Source of the DNA: JALOOX01 sp964557955
Lineage (GTDB): Bacteria > Desulfobacterota > Syntrophobacteria > Syntrophobacterales > Syntrophobacteraceae
Direction: 5' to 3'
NCBI GenBank assembly: GCA_964557955.1
Contig: CAZLCS010000024.1
Span: forward strand, 18,934-82,933
Length of the DNA: 64,000 nucleotides
Part shown: positions 16,135 to 25,495 of the stretch, in pieces
Layout of the letters: every line of letters starts with the position of its first letter
Numbering within the stretch: the first letter of the stretch is position 1
The notes under the pieces: generated by a model
Told to the model about the DNA's origin: nothing
Database searches by the model: none
The model's input: only the letters and a program-made list of their open reading frames with translations
Translations under genes and position numbers: made by a program

Positions 16135-17508
16135 CTACTGCTTTTCCTTCTCCCCTGAGAGCTTGCCCAAATCCTCCGGAATCTTTCGGAGCGTTTCAGC
16201 TGGTATTTCGAAGAGCTTCAGCCGCCCTCCCTCCTCGATCCAGATCCTCTCCGAGGCTGCGTCTGCAGCAGGCTTCTTCTCCCAGGTCATCGTAGCCAGG
16301 GAAGTTCCCGAATTCAGCAGCTCCAGACGTCCGTGAGGCTCCTTGGGCAGCGCGGGCGCGGGATCCACTTTCCGCTGGTATTCGACCTGCTGCAAATCCC
16401 ACAGGAGGGAGCTCACGAGCCAGGGCTCCTTGAGGGGCTCGGGATTGCCGGCTTCTCTCTTGAGACCCCATTTGTTGGGTTCGATCTGTACAACATGCCC
16501 CCCGGCTTCACCCAGCACCCACCGAACCTCCGTCACATCCTTGCTCTTGAAGCCAATCAACGACCGGTCCTCCAGTGCCTGCAGGTCTCTTGGCAAATCC
16601 TGCAGTATCCCGGCGTCCACCTGCACGACGGCGGGCAATTCCGAGCTCACGGCGTTGACCTGCTTGGCAGCTTCGCTGCCCTTGGCGGCAAGCTTCAATG
16701 CCACCGCCCGGCCGTCTGCCAGCTTCGCGATGACTTCCGCATGCGGCGGCTCGAGGCCATAAGATTCCAGATTCTTGGGCTCGTTTTCCAGGAAGCCCTG
16801 GGCTCGAAGCCACTGTACCTGTTCGATCACATTCTGAACTTTGCTTCCCTTGATCTTGAGCTCAGTCTGTTCAGGGACCTGCCACAATTCTGCACCTTCG
16901 TTCCTCTGCACGCGAATTTCGGGGCCATCCTTCCAGCCCACCGAAAGCTCCAGAACCTCGTCGGGGCGGAAGGTGAAGAGCGAGCGCCGTCGCAGCTCAT
17001 CCAAACCCTTGTTGAGGAGTGACCAGTTGGAGGTCTCCAATACGAAAACCTGGCCATTGTCCCCCCGTTTGGCATAGTAGCCTCGCCCCACGGGGCTCTT
17101 ATCCCCCACGAGGAGCTCAAAAGACCGTTCCCCAGCCTGGAAGCGGATCTTGAGGGGGACGGGCTCTTCGAGGCCAAACGGCTTGAGGTCGTTTGATTCC
17201 TTACTGACTTCCACCTCCCAGGAGAGGCCTGCGAGAGTGTTGACCAGGGAATCCACGGAACCCTTTTCGACAGCTGCTTCGATGGGACCGGTGATCTTCC
17301 AGTCACCGTTCTTCTTGATTTCGACAGGGTCCTTGTCCCTCGCCAACAGCTCCAGGGAGGCGACCTGGTCGGACTTGAGTGCAAAAACCTTTTTGGCCTC
17401 GGCCTCCGCCGCTTCTTTTTCGGCCTTCTTCACAACCTCGAAATAATAATAGTAGCCGGCAATCAGAGCCAGCGCAGTCAAATAGATCAGCGAATGGCGC
17501 CACTTCAT
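16135..17508 (-). CDS. DUF4340 domain protein, membrane-anchored
   Basis: 457 residues. One N-terminal TM helix (about residues 8-26) is followed by an Ala/Glu/Lys coil. Then come repeated alpha/beta units with phrases typical of DUF4340: VASLELLARDKDPVEIKKNGDWKI, WEVEV, LKIRF, YYAKRGDNGQVFVLE and RRRSLFTFRPDEVLEL. It is presumably extracytoplasmic. It is the last gene of a four-gene operon with an ABC ATPase, permease and GldG-like protein and overlaps the GldG gene by four bases. Biochemical function is unknown; the set is widely co-conserved. Confidence 0.85.
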   Translation of the reverse strand: MKWRHSLIYLTALALIAGYYYYFEVVKKAEKEAAEAEAKKVFALKSDQVASLELLARDKDPVEIKKNGDWKITGPIEAAVEKGSVDSLVNTLAGLSWEVEVSKESNDLKPFGLEEPVPLKIRFQAGERSFELLVGDKSPVGRGYYAKRGDNGQVFVLETSNWSLLNKGLDELRRRSLFTFRPDEVLELSVGWKDGPEIRVQRNEGAELWQVPEQTELKIKGSKVQNVIEQVQWLRAQGFLENEPKNLESYGLEPPHAEVIAKLADGRAVALKLAAKGSEAAKQVNAVSSELPAVVQVDAGILQDLPRDLQALEDRSLIGFKSKDVTEVRWVLGEAGGHVVQIEPNKWGLKREAGNPEPLKEPWLVSSLLWDLQQVEYQRKVDPAPALPKEPHGRLELLNSGTSLATMTWEKKPAADAASERIWIEEGGRLKLFEIPAETLRKIPEDLGKLSGEKEKQ

Positions 17509-18950
17509 CGCTGAGACCTCCGCACCCGGTAAACGCCAATACCCGTCATGATCACGACCAGCGGCATCAGTACCATTACGGTCAAGAGGAAGAGGTTCGC
17601 CTGTCCCGGGGTCATGAGCATGGGCCGACCGGCCGCATCCCGTGACCCGATCGTGATGAGGCCTTCTTCCTCCGCCAGGAAGTTGATCATATTCAGGAAC
17701 AGATCTCCGTTGCCGGAAAGCTCGAAATGACTGTTGGAGATGAAGTCCGAATCTCCCACCACCAGGAGCTGACCTTTGCCTCTTGGCTCTGCTGAAGCCT
17801 TCTCCTGATTCACGGAATCGGACTGTTTTCCTTCCTGCTTTTCTCCAGCCTGCCTGATCGCCTTCGACGTGTCGATTTCGGAGATCACCGCAACGGGAAC
17901 GGGACCCGGCAAGTCCTCTTTCTCATCCTGACTGGCCTGTCCCTGGCTCAGAAGCTCGAAGTTGGTCTCCCCCCATGCGTTGGGTGAGGTGGAGGCCAGG
18001 ACCTCCACATGGACGCCCTCCGGCGGCTCCTTCAAGGCATCGACCGTCCGGGCTTCAGGAAAGAAGGTCATCAACGAAAACCCTTCGCTGATCTTGTGGA
18101 AGCCATACTCCGTGACCACAGGCATCAAGTAGCTTCCCCCAAAAACTCGGCTCAATTTGTCGATGATGATGTTGTCGCCCAGGTCGACGCCGTAACGTTT
18201 CAGAAAGTCCCTCAAACCGGCATCTTTATGCGGATCAAGGAGGAGAGCCAGTCTTCCGCCTCCTTGCAGGTATTTCTCGAGGCTGGCGATCTCCTGATCG
18301 AAGAGCTTCTTCTGAGGTCCGGCCACGATAACCACCGCCGCATCTTCGGGAACCTGAGCCTGCTGCATGAGGTTCAGCTCCTCAACAGCATGGTTTTCCT
18401 TCAGCAAGGCTGCTCGCACAGCGGTATACCCATCCCGCTCCGCATCGTTGATGGAACGCTCCCCATGGCCCATCAGGAAGTAGATCTTCTTCTGCTCCTT
18501 GCGGCTGAGCTTCAGAAGCGCATTGGCCAGACTCTCTTCGTCGGCCGTCTGAATGGATTGTTTCTTTCCAAAACCTTCGAGCACCAGGGTTCCATACGTT
18601 CGAACGTCATGCTTCTTGGCCGCTTCGGGGTTGCGATCCGGATCAATGAACTCGAATTCGATGTTCTTGCTGTAATACCGGAAGGTATCGAGAAGGTCCC
18701 GCGCTTTGGGCTGTTCCGGGGCTCCCGTTGCGAAGAACGCCTTCACCGTCACGGTTTGATCCAACGTCTTCAGGATCTTCTGCGTCTGTTCGGAAAGGCT
18801 GTAGGTACCGCCTTCGGAAAGGTCAATACGCCAGAAATGGCGCTCTGAAATGAGTGCGACAAACACCGCGATCCCAAAGAACACCAAGGTGACAAGGATT
18901 GTGTTGGAGCCATAGGCCCACTTCCTGGGCCCTTTGCTTTGAGCTGCCAT
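17505..18950 (-). CDS. GldG-like ABC-type auxiliary protein
   Basis: 481 residues. An N-terminal TM helix (about residues 15-35), a large extracytoplasmic domain of the ABC_transp_aux/GldG family (VKAFFATGAPEQPKARDLLDTFRYY, IYFLMGHGERS, VVIVAGPQKKLFDQE and GGRLALLLDPH) and a C-terminal TM helix (about 455-475) are visible. GldG proteins partner ABC-2 permeases. GGAGG precedes the ATG at 18950. The gene lies 28 bases after the permease and overlaps the DUF4340 gene. Gliding itself is not implied. Confidence 0.88.
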   Translation of the reverse strand: MAAQSKGPRKWAYGSNTILVTLVFFGIAVFVALISERHFWRIDLSEGGTYSLSEQTQKILKTLDQTVTVKAFFATGAPEQPKARDLLDTFRYYSKNIEFEFIDPDRNPEAAKKHDVRTYGTLVLEGFGKKQSIQTADEESLANALLKLSRKEQKKIYFLMGHGERSINDAERDGYTAVRAALLKENHAVEELNLMQQAQVPEDAAVVIVAGPQKKLFDQEIASLEKYLQGGGRLALLLDPHKDAGLRDFLKRYGVDLGDNIIIDKLSRVFGGSYLMPVVTEYGFHKISEGFSLMTFFPEARTVDALKEPPEGVHVEVLASTSPNAWGETNFELLSQGQASQDEKEDLPGPVPVAVISEIDTSKAIRQAGEKQEGKQSDSVNQEKASAEPRGKGQLLVVGDSDFISNSHFELSGNGDLFLNMINFLAEEEGLITIGSRDAAGRPMLMTPGQANLFLLTVMVLMPLVVIMTGIGVYRVRRSQR

Positions 18951-18978
18951 GAACGCAACCTCCGTTCAATCGAATGGC

Positions 18979-19749
18979 TTAACCCCGCCAGCGGTAGGAT
19001 TCCATCTGTCTAAGGGTGAGAAAGAGAAACAGCACCATGAAAAGCAAATAGTAAATGAGGTCACGGGAATCCAGCACCCCCTTGGTGAAGCTCTCAAAGT
19101 GCTTCGTGATGGAGATGTATTCGACGAACCGGGCCATACCGGGATCCACCAGGTTCTTGACCCAGCCGATGATCCAGAACATGAGCAGGGCTCCGAAAGA
19201 CAGAACGGCTGCGACGATCTGATTCTGGGTCAGCGAGGAGGTGAAAAGTCCAAGGGCGAGAAAAGCCCCGCCCAGCAGGGCCACCCCCAAATATCCGCAC
19301 AAGAGGGCCTTCCAGTTGGGATCTCCGACATAGTCGAGCAGGAACATCCCGGGAAGCGTACCGGCCAGGATCACCAGAAAAGCACTCAGAACCGCACAGA
19401 ACTTGGCCAGCAGCGTGGACAGATCCGAGACGGGATAAGTGAACAGAAGCTCGATGGTCCCCGACTTCCGCTCTTCGGCGTAAAGCCGCATGGTCAGGAG
19501 CGGCGAGATGAGCAGCAGGACAATACTGACATCCATGAGGAACGGACGAACCACCATGTCGGTGGTGTTCAGCTGCTTGAGAGCCATGGGATTCTGGCTC
19601 GCCTGAAAGCTCAGGATATTGTAGTACGCCACCGCGCTGTACAAGAAATACCCCGATATGAGCAGAAACACCACAGCCACGACATAGAAGACCGGCGAAG
19701 CAAAGAGGCTGTAGAGCTCTTTCCTGTAAATCGCTCCGAATCCTTTCAT
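18979..19749 (-). CDS. ABC-2 type permease (GldF-like)
   Basis: 256 residues and about six TM helices. It starts MKGFGAIYRKELYSLFASPVFYV, the usual opening of ABC-2/GldF permeases, and contains MRLYAEERKSGTIELLFTYPVSD, the conserved loop of this class. GAGGAGG precedes the ATG, which overlaps the ATPase gene by four bases. It forms the membrane channel for the adjacent ATPase; the substrate is unknown. Confidence 0.92.
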   Translation of the reverse strand: MKGFGAIYRKELYSLFASPVFYVVAVVFLLISGYFLYSAVAYYNILSFQASQNPMALKQLNTTDMVVRPFLMDVSIVLLLISPLLTMRLYAEERKSGTIELLFTYPVSDLSTLLAKFCAVLSAFLVILAGTLPGMFLLDYVGDPNWKALLCGYLGVALLGGAFLALGLFTSSLTQNQIVAAVLSFGALLMFWIIGWVKNLVDPGMARFVEYISITKHFESFTKGVLDSRDLIYYLLFMVLFLFLTLRQMESYRWRG

Positions 19750-20708
19750 GACTGAACCTCCTCCTCACCGGGGCTCTGAGAAGACTCCTCGGTCACCAGC
19801 TGCATGAAAATGTCTTCAAGGCTCAAATCCACCAATTTGAGCTCGAGCAGCTTCATCCCCTTTTCGACCACCAGTTTCGCAATCTCCGGCCTCAGTTCGC
19901 GGGAGCGATCGGACTCCACCAACAACCGGCTGCCCTTTTCGTCCTGAACGCTCACGCCCTGAACCCCTTCGATGCGCTGCACAACATCTGCAAGGCTCTC
20001 GGCGCCATCCTCAACCTCAACGATGATCTGGGCTGAACGCTGGAGCTGATGGGTGAGATTCGTCGGGGAGTCCGTTGCCACGATCTGGCCCTTATTGATG
20101 ATCAGGACTCTCTGGCAGATCTGGGCCACCTCGGGCAGAATGTGACTGCTCAGCAGGACCGTGTGCTCTTGCCTCAACTCCTGAATGAGTCGCCGGATTT
20201 CGATGATCTGCGTCGGATCGAGACCGATCGTCGGCTCATCCAGAACCAGGACCGGCGGGTTGTTGAGGAGCGACTGAGCCAGCCCGACACGCTGCCTGTA
20301 ACCCTTGGACAGATGACCAATGATCCGGTTGGAAACCTTCTCCAGTCCGCAGACCCCCATCACGCGCCGCATTTCACTCTCTATTCGCCTGGCCTCCACT
20401 GACTTCACGCCGGCTGCAAACCGAAGAAAACGGCGTACCGTCAGATCCGAATAAAGGGGCACGTTCTCCGGCAGGTAGCCGACCTTTCGCCGCACATCGA
20501 GCGAGCGCTCGAAGCAGTCCAGGCCATCGACTCGCGCCACGCCCATACTGGGAGGCATGTAGCACGTCAGAATCCGTATGGTCGTGGACTTTCCGGCCCC
20601 GTTAGGTCCGAGAAAGCCCACCACCTCTCCTTTTTCCACCTGGAAGGTCACATCGCGTATGGCCGCAAGGGGACCATAAAACTTGGTCAATCCTTCCGCT
20701 TCGATCAT
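19746..20708 (-). CDS. ABC transporter ATP-binding protein (GldA-like)
   Basis: 320 residues. Walker A GPNGAGKSTT, signature LSKGYRQRVGLAQ, Walker B VLVLDEPTIGLDP and H-loop SSH are intact. The C-terminal about 90 residues form the extra domain of ABC-2/GldA-type ATPases. It is the first gene of the ATPase-permease-GldG-DUF4340 operon. AAGGA lies about 12 bases upstream of the ATG. A heptanucleotide array lies just upstream of the gene. Confidence 0.93.
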   Translation of the reverse strand: MIEAEGLTKFYGPLAAIRDVTFQVEKGEVVGFLGPNGAGKSTTIRILTCYMPPSMGVARVDGLDCFERSLDVRRKVGYLPENVPLYSDLTVRRFLRFAAGVKSVEARRIESEMRRVMGVCGLEKVSNRIIGHLSKGYRQRVGLAQSLLNNPPVLVLDEPTIGLDPTQIIEIRRLIQELRQEHTVLLSSHILPEVAQICQRVLIINKGQIVATDSPTNLTHQLQRSAQIIVEVEDGAESLADVVQRIEGVQGVSVQDEKGSRLLVESDRSRELRPEIAKLVVEKGMKLLELKLVDLSLEDIFMQLVTEESSQSPGEEEVQS

Positions 20709-20746
20709 AGCTGGTAAATCCTTGTTTGCAGGAATGCTGTTTCTTG

Positions 20747-20816
20747 TTTCTAGTTTCTGGTTTCTGGTTTCTGGTTTCTAGTTGCTGGTTGCTGGTTGCT
20801 GGTTGCTGGTTTCGAG
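20747..20816. repeat. Heptanucleotide tandem array (10 units)
   Basis: Ten consecutive 7-base units: TTTCTAG, three TTTCTGG, TTTCTAG, four TTGCTGG and TTTCGAG. It lies in the 224-base gap between the ABC ATPase start and the zinc-ribbon gene. Related heptamer arrays occur at 43836, 51762, 54316 and 60644. Confidence 0.9.
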
Positions 20817-20932
20817 CTCCGGCTTTGGGCGGTCGGTTGTGGACCCCGGAACACATAATGATCTCCATGCAATGAGAGAAGCCGGCTCCGGGCATGCTCT
20901 CCCCGGGCTGCAAGGCGTCAAATGTCAACCAT

Positions 20933-21154
20933 TCATGAAATGAAAATTTGCGATGGGCGGTTTTCACGAACCGTTTTGGTCCCCACCGAGGCAGCACAAG
21001 CCTGGCACAGATACTCGTGCAGCTCCCCGTCGGGAAGCACCAAAAGGAGACGGCTCCGAACCGGCATGGCCCTCCTGCATCGAGGGCACCAGAGCTCGGA
21101 TGCGGTGAATTCTTCAAACTGGCGCTGACGGCGCGGTCTCGTTTCCGGAAACAT
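20933..21154 (-). CDS. Small zinc-ribbon protein
   Basis: 73 residues. CPRC at about residues 23-26 and CQAC at about 50-53 form one zinc-binding site, with beta-type sequence between (RLLLVLPDGELHEYLC). GAGGAG lies 8 bases before the ATG. It lies 29 bases downstream of dnaJ on the same strand, so it is probably co-transcribed. The role is unknown; it could be a nucleic-acid or protein-binding ribbon. Confidence 0.72.
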   Translation of the reverse strand: MFPETRPRRQRQFEEFTASELWCPRCRRAMPVRSRLLLVLPDGELHEYLCQACAASVGTKTVRENRPSQIFIS

Positions 21155-21183
21155 GAATGAACTCCTCGCCGCGTTCCACTGGG

Positions 21184-22344
21184 TCAGTTATGGGCCTGCC
21201 GCGACGCATCCGAAGGATTCTCCTGGCTGCGTTCCTTGCGGCGATTCCAGGGCCATTTTCTGACCTTATGCTCCCCCTTCTCTTTGTCGAGCTCCCCAAA
21301 CTCCCGCAGGAGCTGCTCCTGTTTGGGCGTCACTTGAGTGGGAATTTTGACGTCGATTTCGATATAGAGATCTCCCCGCCCATACCCACGAAGTCGCGGC
21401 GCCCCCTCTCCGGGAAAACGAACGACCGTGCCCGGCTGCGTGCCTGCCTTGATCTTCAGACTCTTTTTGGAATCCAGTGTCGGCACCTCGATTTCATCGC
21501 CGAGAGTAGCCTGAACAAAAGAAACGGATATCTTGCCGTAAAGGTTGTCGCCGTCCCGGTCAAAGAACTCGTGCGGCTGGACGTTGAGTCGGACATACAG
21601 ATCACCCGCCTGCCCCCTTCTGAATCCGCTTTCGCCTTCGCCCCTCAACCTCAAGCGCGTTCCCGAATCAACCCCTCCCGGTACTTTAACCTGCACCTTC
21701 TTTCGCTTCCGGACGCGCCCCTGCCCCTGACACTCCCCGCAGGGCGAATTGAGCACCCTGCCGGACCCCTGACAGCGCGCACAGGTCGTGCTGATCCGGA
21801 AAAAACCCTGGCTCTGAATGACCTGGCCTCTCCCCTGGCATTGGGGACACGTGCTCTCCAGAGTGCCGGGCTCAGCGCCTGACCCATCGCAGTGATCGCA
21901 TCCGACCATCGTATCGATCTGGATTTCCTTCTCGGTACCGAAGATGGCTTCTTCAAAAGTCAACGACATGTCAAAAAGCAGATCATCACCGGGGCGGGCT
22001 GCGGTGCGGGGACGCCCCCCACCACTTCCGCCGAAACCGAACGAGAAGAAATCCTGAAAAATATCGCCAAATGAACTGAAAATGTCTTCAAAACCGCCAA
22101 AACCGCTGAAACCGGTTCCGCGCAATCCCTCATGCCCATAGGTGTCATAGACACGACGCTTTTGCGGATCCCTCAAGACCTCGTAAGCTTCGGCGGCCTC
22201 CTTGAATTTCTCCTCAGCCTCTTTATCTCCCGGATTCCGATCAGGGTGGTATTTCAGGGCGAGTTTTCGATACGCCTTTTTGACCTCTTCGTCACCCGCC
22301 TGTTTGGAAACACCCAAGACTTCATAGTAATCCCGCTTGTCCAT
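21184..22344 (-). CDS. dnaJ: Chaperone protein DnaJ (type I Hsp40)
   Basis: 386 residues. J domain at 1-70 with HPD (KYHPDRNPGD), a short Gly/Phe-rich region (GFSGFGGFEDIF to about residue 115), four CxxCxGxG-type zinc motifs (CDHCDGSG, CPQCQGRG, CARCQGSG, CGECQGQG) and two C-terminal substrate-binding domains (KVPGGVDSGTRLRL, LYVRLNVQPHEFFDRDGDNLY). It is a co-chaperone of DnaK in the cytoplasm. No grpE or dnaK lies next to it in the window. The C-terminal tail is extended, basic and Trp/Arg-rich. Confidence 0.97.
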   Translation of the reverse strand: MDKRDYYEVLGVSKQAGDEEVKKAYRKLALKYHPDRNPGDKEAEEKFKEAAEAYEVLRDPQKRRVYDTYGHEGLRGTGFSGFGGFEDIFSSFGDIFQDFFSFGFGGSGGGRPRTAARPGDDLLFDMSLTFEEAIFGTEKEIQIDTMVGCDHCDGSGAEPGTLESTCPQCQGRGQVIQSQGFFRISTTCARCQGSGRVLNSPCGECQGQGRVRKRKKVQVKVPGGVDSGTRLRLRGEGESGFRRGQAGDLYVRLNVQPHEFFDRDGDNLYGKISVSFVQATLGDEIEVPTLDSKKSLKIKAGTQPGTVVRFPGEGAPRLRGYGRGDLYIEIDVKIPTQVTPKQEQLLREFGELDKEKGEHKVRKWPWNRRKERSQENPSDASRQAHN

Positions 22345-22650
22345 TCAGCCCCGTTCCTTCCACCCAAGATCTGCCATCCACCAGACCGGCCAGAGCTCCC
22401 TCATCGACCTGATGAGGCGGCCCATGGCCCCTCACTATAATGTCATCGCAGCCAGTCCCTCAAGACCTTCGCGTTTGAAGCATCACAGATGCGTCCCATC
22501 TCTGACAATCAACCTAAGAAATTGAAAGTGTTACAAAATTTAGAACAAAGAGGCCCCCTCAACAACTTCAAGCCTTTCCTAAACATGGCTCCCCGCCTTG
22601 TCAAGAACCCACCACGGCTAACAAAACTCTGCAGCACGGGCTCCGAGCGG
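22345..22650. other. Gap between dnaJ and upstream gene
   Basis: 306 bases. An AT-rich patch near 22500-22560 may include the dnaJ promoter on the minus strand. No gene or repeat was recognised. Confidence 0.5.
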
Positions 22651-23025
22651 TCACTCAACAGGCGAACCTTCAGGCAAAACCGGCTCCAAACCGGCATGCC
22701 GCAACGCCTCATTCATGAAAACCGATTTGCCCAGAGACCTGGCCCGCTCCGCCAGTTCGACCCACTGGTCGGTTTCAGGCTCAACCTTCAAGGCCCTGCA
22801 TGCGCGCCTGAAGAGAAACAGGTCACCCTCTTCCAGCGCCCGATCCCGTATCCTCTCCAGTGGCTCAGCTGCGCCGGCTTTCTCGTAAAAATCGACGGCG
22901 TCGTGGAAGAGCTCCTCTTCCTCGAAAGCCTTGCCCCAGCGCATCAGAGTCTCAACGGAGACGGCATGCTGATTCAGCAGATCACGCTTCTCGAGGCAGC
23001 TCAACCTTGAACTTCTTGAAATCAA
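22651..23025 (-). CDS. Hypothetical helical protein (TPR-like)
   Basis: 124 residues starting at TTG, with GGAGGG 9 bases upstream. It is all-alpha in character, with repeated helix pairs (WGKAFEEEELFHDAVDFYEKAGA, ALEEGDLFLFRRACRAL, WVELAERARSLGKSVFMNEALRHAG) like a short TPR superhelix. It follows rpoZ by 62 bases on the same strand and is probably in that operon. I know of no function. Confidence 0.7.
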   Translation of the reverse strand: MISRSSRLSCLEKRDLLNQHAVSVETLMRWGKAFEEEELFHDAVDFYEKAGAAEPLERIRDRALEEGDLFLFRRACRALKVEPETDQWVELAERARSLGKSVFMNEALRHAGLEPVLPEGSPVE

Positions 23026-23087
23026 TTCTCCATTCCCTCCAAACGGGCACGGCTATCAACGAGCCCGAGAAACCACACCACAACCTG

Positions 23088-23444
23088 CTAATCCTCTTCT
23101 CCGACGGCGTCGGCATCAACTTCCTCAAAACCTGCAGCAGCATGGTACTTGGGGCTTGCTTCCGTCTCCAGCAACTCCTCCACCTCCCGACGGGTGGCCT
23201 CCTCCCTCGCCTTGGAGGTAGAATCGGGAAGGGCCTTGACTTCCTCCAATTCCTTGATGTTCTCCCAGTTGACGCTTCCCGCTGCGATTTCGCGCAAGGC
23301 CAGCACCACCTCCTTGTTCTTGGGCGCGTGGACCAAAGGGGGCGCATTATTGCGCAACTGCAGCACCCTGCGCACCGCGAGGTGCACAAGGGCAAAACGG
23401 CTGTCCACCCTGTCCAGGCAGTCTTCAATCGTTACCCGTGCCAT
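23088..23444 (-). CDS. rpoZ: DNA-directed RNA polymerase omega subunit
   Basis: 118 residues beginning MARVTIEDCLDRVDSRFALVHLAVRR, the canonical RpoZ start, followed by NKEVVLALREIAAGSV. The C-terminal about 45 residues are acidic and longer than in E. coli. Omega aids assembly of the polymerase core. GGAGG precedes the ATG. The following TPR-like gene is likely co-transcribed. Confidence 0.95.
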   Translation of the reverse strand: MARVTIEDCLDRVDSRFALVHLAVRRVLQLRNNAPPLVHAPKNKEVVLALREIAAGSVNWENIKELEEVKALPDSTSKAREEATRREVEELLETEASPKYHAAAGFEEVDADAVGEED

Positions 23445-23761
23445 AGGGCTATCCTCCGATCATCAAACCCGATTCCGACCGTGTCCTCATGCTCCGCAGA
23501 CACGCAACGACATCGGCCGCTTCATACGAATCGACCCGAACCCATTCACCGGCCGGCCAGGGCACCCGATGCAAAAATCCTGCAAATGAGAGCTTCAGCT
23601 TGTCGCGGGCCGGATCTTTCACCCCCCACCAACGGAAAGTGAAACAAATTCTTCATATAATCGATTATTGCACGGGATGGCAATGAAGATCACTGAGACC
23701 CAGCCAATACTCAGTCGGAAAAGGCTTCGCCTGACCACCGGCAAGGATGGGCCAAACAAAA

Positions 23762-23799
23762 GGCTGGAAGCCCCCTCATGCGCATCAGGGGCTCCAGCC
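23762..23799 (-). terminator. Terminator downstream of groEL
   Basis: On the minus strand, GGCTGGAGCCCCTG pairs with the downstream GGGGGCTTCCAGCC and is followed by TTTTGTTT. It lies 36 bases past the groEL stop. The rest of the 23445-23834 gap shows no gene; it presumably holds the rpoZ promoter. Confidence 0.88.
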
Positions 23800-23834
23800 A
23801 AATCTGAATGGCTCGATGATGTGGGACCGGCAGC

Positions 23835-25460
23835 CTAGTACATGTCTTCCATGCCTCCACCGGGTGGCATGACCGGTTTCTTCTTTTCGGGCTTCTCTGC
23901 GACCATCGCCTCGGTCGTCAGGAGAAGCGAAGAGACACTGGAAGCGTTCAGCAGTGCAAACCTCACGACTTTCGTAGGATCGATGACACCCGCTGCAATG
24001 AGGTCTTCGTACTCCTCGGTCTCAGCATTGAAACCGTAGGGACCCTCACCCGCCTTGACGTGCTCCACAACCACCGAACCCTCATGGCCGGCATTGTTGG
24101 CAATCTGACGGATGGGCTCTTCCAGAGCCCTCATGATGATCTTCTTTCCAAAAGCATCCTCGCCTTCCACAACCAGGTCGCCAACGGCCTGGCGACAGCG
24201 CAGCAAAGCCACTCCCCCGCCTGGAACGATACCCTCTTCAACGGCGGCACGCGTTGCGTTGAGCGCATCCTCGACTCTGGCCTTCTTCTCTTTCATCTCC
24301 GTTTCGGTCGCAGCCCCCACCCGGATGACCGCTACACCTCCTACCAACTTGGCAAGGCGCTCCTGCAGCTTCTCACGATCGTAGTCGCTGGTGGTCTCTT
24401 CGATCTGGGCCCGGATCTGCTTGACTCGACCCTCTATGGCTTCGCGTGAGCCACCGCCGTCCACGATGGTCGTGTTGTCCTTGTCCACGACAATGCGCTT
24501 GGCTGTCCCCAAATCATTGAGCGTGACGTTCTCGAGCTTGACACCGATATCCTCGGAGATGACCTGGCCGCCTGTGAGAATGGCGATATCCTGAAGAATC
24601 GCCTTCCTGCGGTCACCGAAACCGGGGGCCTTCACCGCACAGACCTTCAGCACGCCGCGGAGGCGGTTCACAACCAGAGTCGCCAGGGCTTCGCCTTCCA
24701 CGTCCTCGGAGATGATCATCAGAGGCTTGTTCATCCGGGCAATCTGCTCGAGCAACGGGAGCATGTCCTTCATGTTGCTGATCTTCTTCTCGTTGCAGAG
24801 GATGTAGGGCTCCTCGAGCTCCACTTCCATCTTCTCGGCGTTGGTGACGAAGTATGGCGAGATGTACCCCCGGTCGAACTGCATTCCCTCCACAACATCC
24901 AGACTCGTCTCCATGCTCTTGGCTTCTTCCACCGTGATGACGCCTTCCTTTCCCACCTTGTTCATGGCTTCGGCAATGATGTTGCCGATGGTCGAGTCGT
25001 TGTTGGCGGAGATGGTTCCCACCTGAGCGATTTCCTTCTCATCCTTGGTCGGCTTGCTCATGGCCTTGAGGGCGTCTATGGCCGTCGCCACAGCCTTCTC
25101 GATCCCTCGCTTCAAGGCCATTGGATTGTGTCCTGCCGCGACCAGTTTGGATCCTTCCCGGTAAATGGCCTGAGCCAGAATGGTCGCCGTGGTCGTACCG
25201 TCTCCCGCGACGTCGCTGGTCTTGCTGGCAACCTCTTTCACCATCTGAGCGCCCATGTTCACAAACTTGTCTTCGAGCTCGATCTCCTTGGCAACCGTCA
25301 CGCCGTCCTTGGTCACAGTCGGCGACCCGAAAGACTTCTCGATGACAACGTTGCGTCCCTTGGGGCCCAAGGTCACCTTGACGGCATCAGCCAGGATATT
25401 CACGCCGTCCATCATCTTCTCTCGGGCTTCCGCATAATACTTGATCTCTTTTGCTGCCAT
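23835..25460 (-). CDS. groL: Chaperonin GroEL (Hsp60)
   Basis: 541 residues, the standard length. MAAKEIKYYAEAREKMMDG opens the chain. GPKGRNVV and DGTTTATIL are the ATP-binding segments, and the chain ends in the GroEL-type tail PGGGMEDMY. It forms the 14-mer folding chamber. An in-frame start nine codons upstream is rejected because MAAKEI is the family start. It is co-transcribed with groES under the CIRCE promoter. Confidence 0.98.
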   Translation of the reverse strand: MAAKEIKYYAEAREKMMDGVNILADAVKVTLGPKGRNVVIEKSFGSPTVTKDGVTVAKEIELEDKFVNMGAQMVKEVASKTSDVAGDGTTTATILAQAIYREGSKLVAAGHNPMALKRGIEKAVATAIDALKAMSKPTKDEKEIAQVGTISANNDSTIGNIIAEAMNKVGKEGVITVEEAKSMETSLDVVEGMQFDRGYISPYFVTNAEKMEVELEEPYILCNEKKISNMKDMLPLLEQIARMNKPLMIISEDVEGEALATLVVNRLRGVLKVCAVKAPGFGDRRKAILQDIAILTGGQVISEDIGVKLENVTLNDLGTAKRIVVDKDNTTIVDGGGSREAIEGRVKQIRAQIEETTSDYDREKLQERLAKLVGGVAVIRVGAATETEMKEKKARVEDALNATRAAVEEGIVPGGGVALLRCRQAVGDLVVEGEDAFGKKIIMRALEEPIRQIANNAGHEGSVVVEHVKAGEGPYGFNAETEEYEDLIAAGVIDPTKVVRFALLNASSVSSLLLTTEAMVAEKPEKKKPVMPPGGGMEDMY

Positions 25461-25495
25461 GACCTTTCCCTCGCTTTCCAGGTCCAACCCATTCG

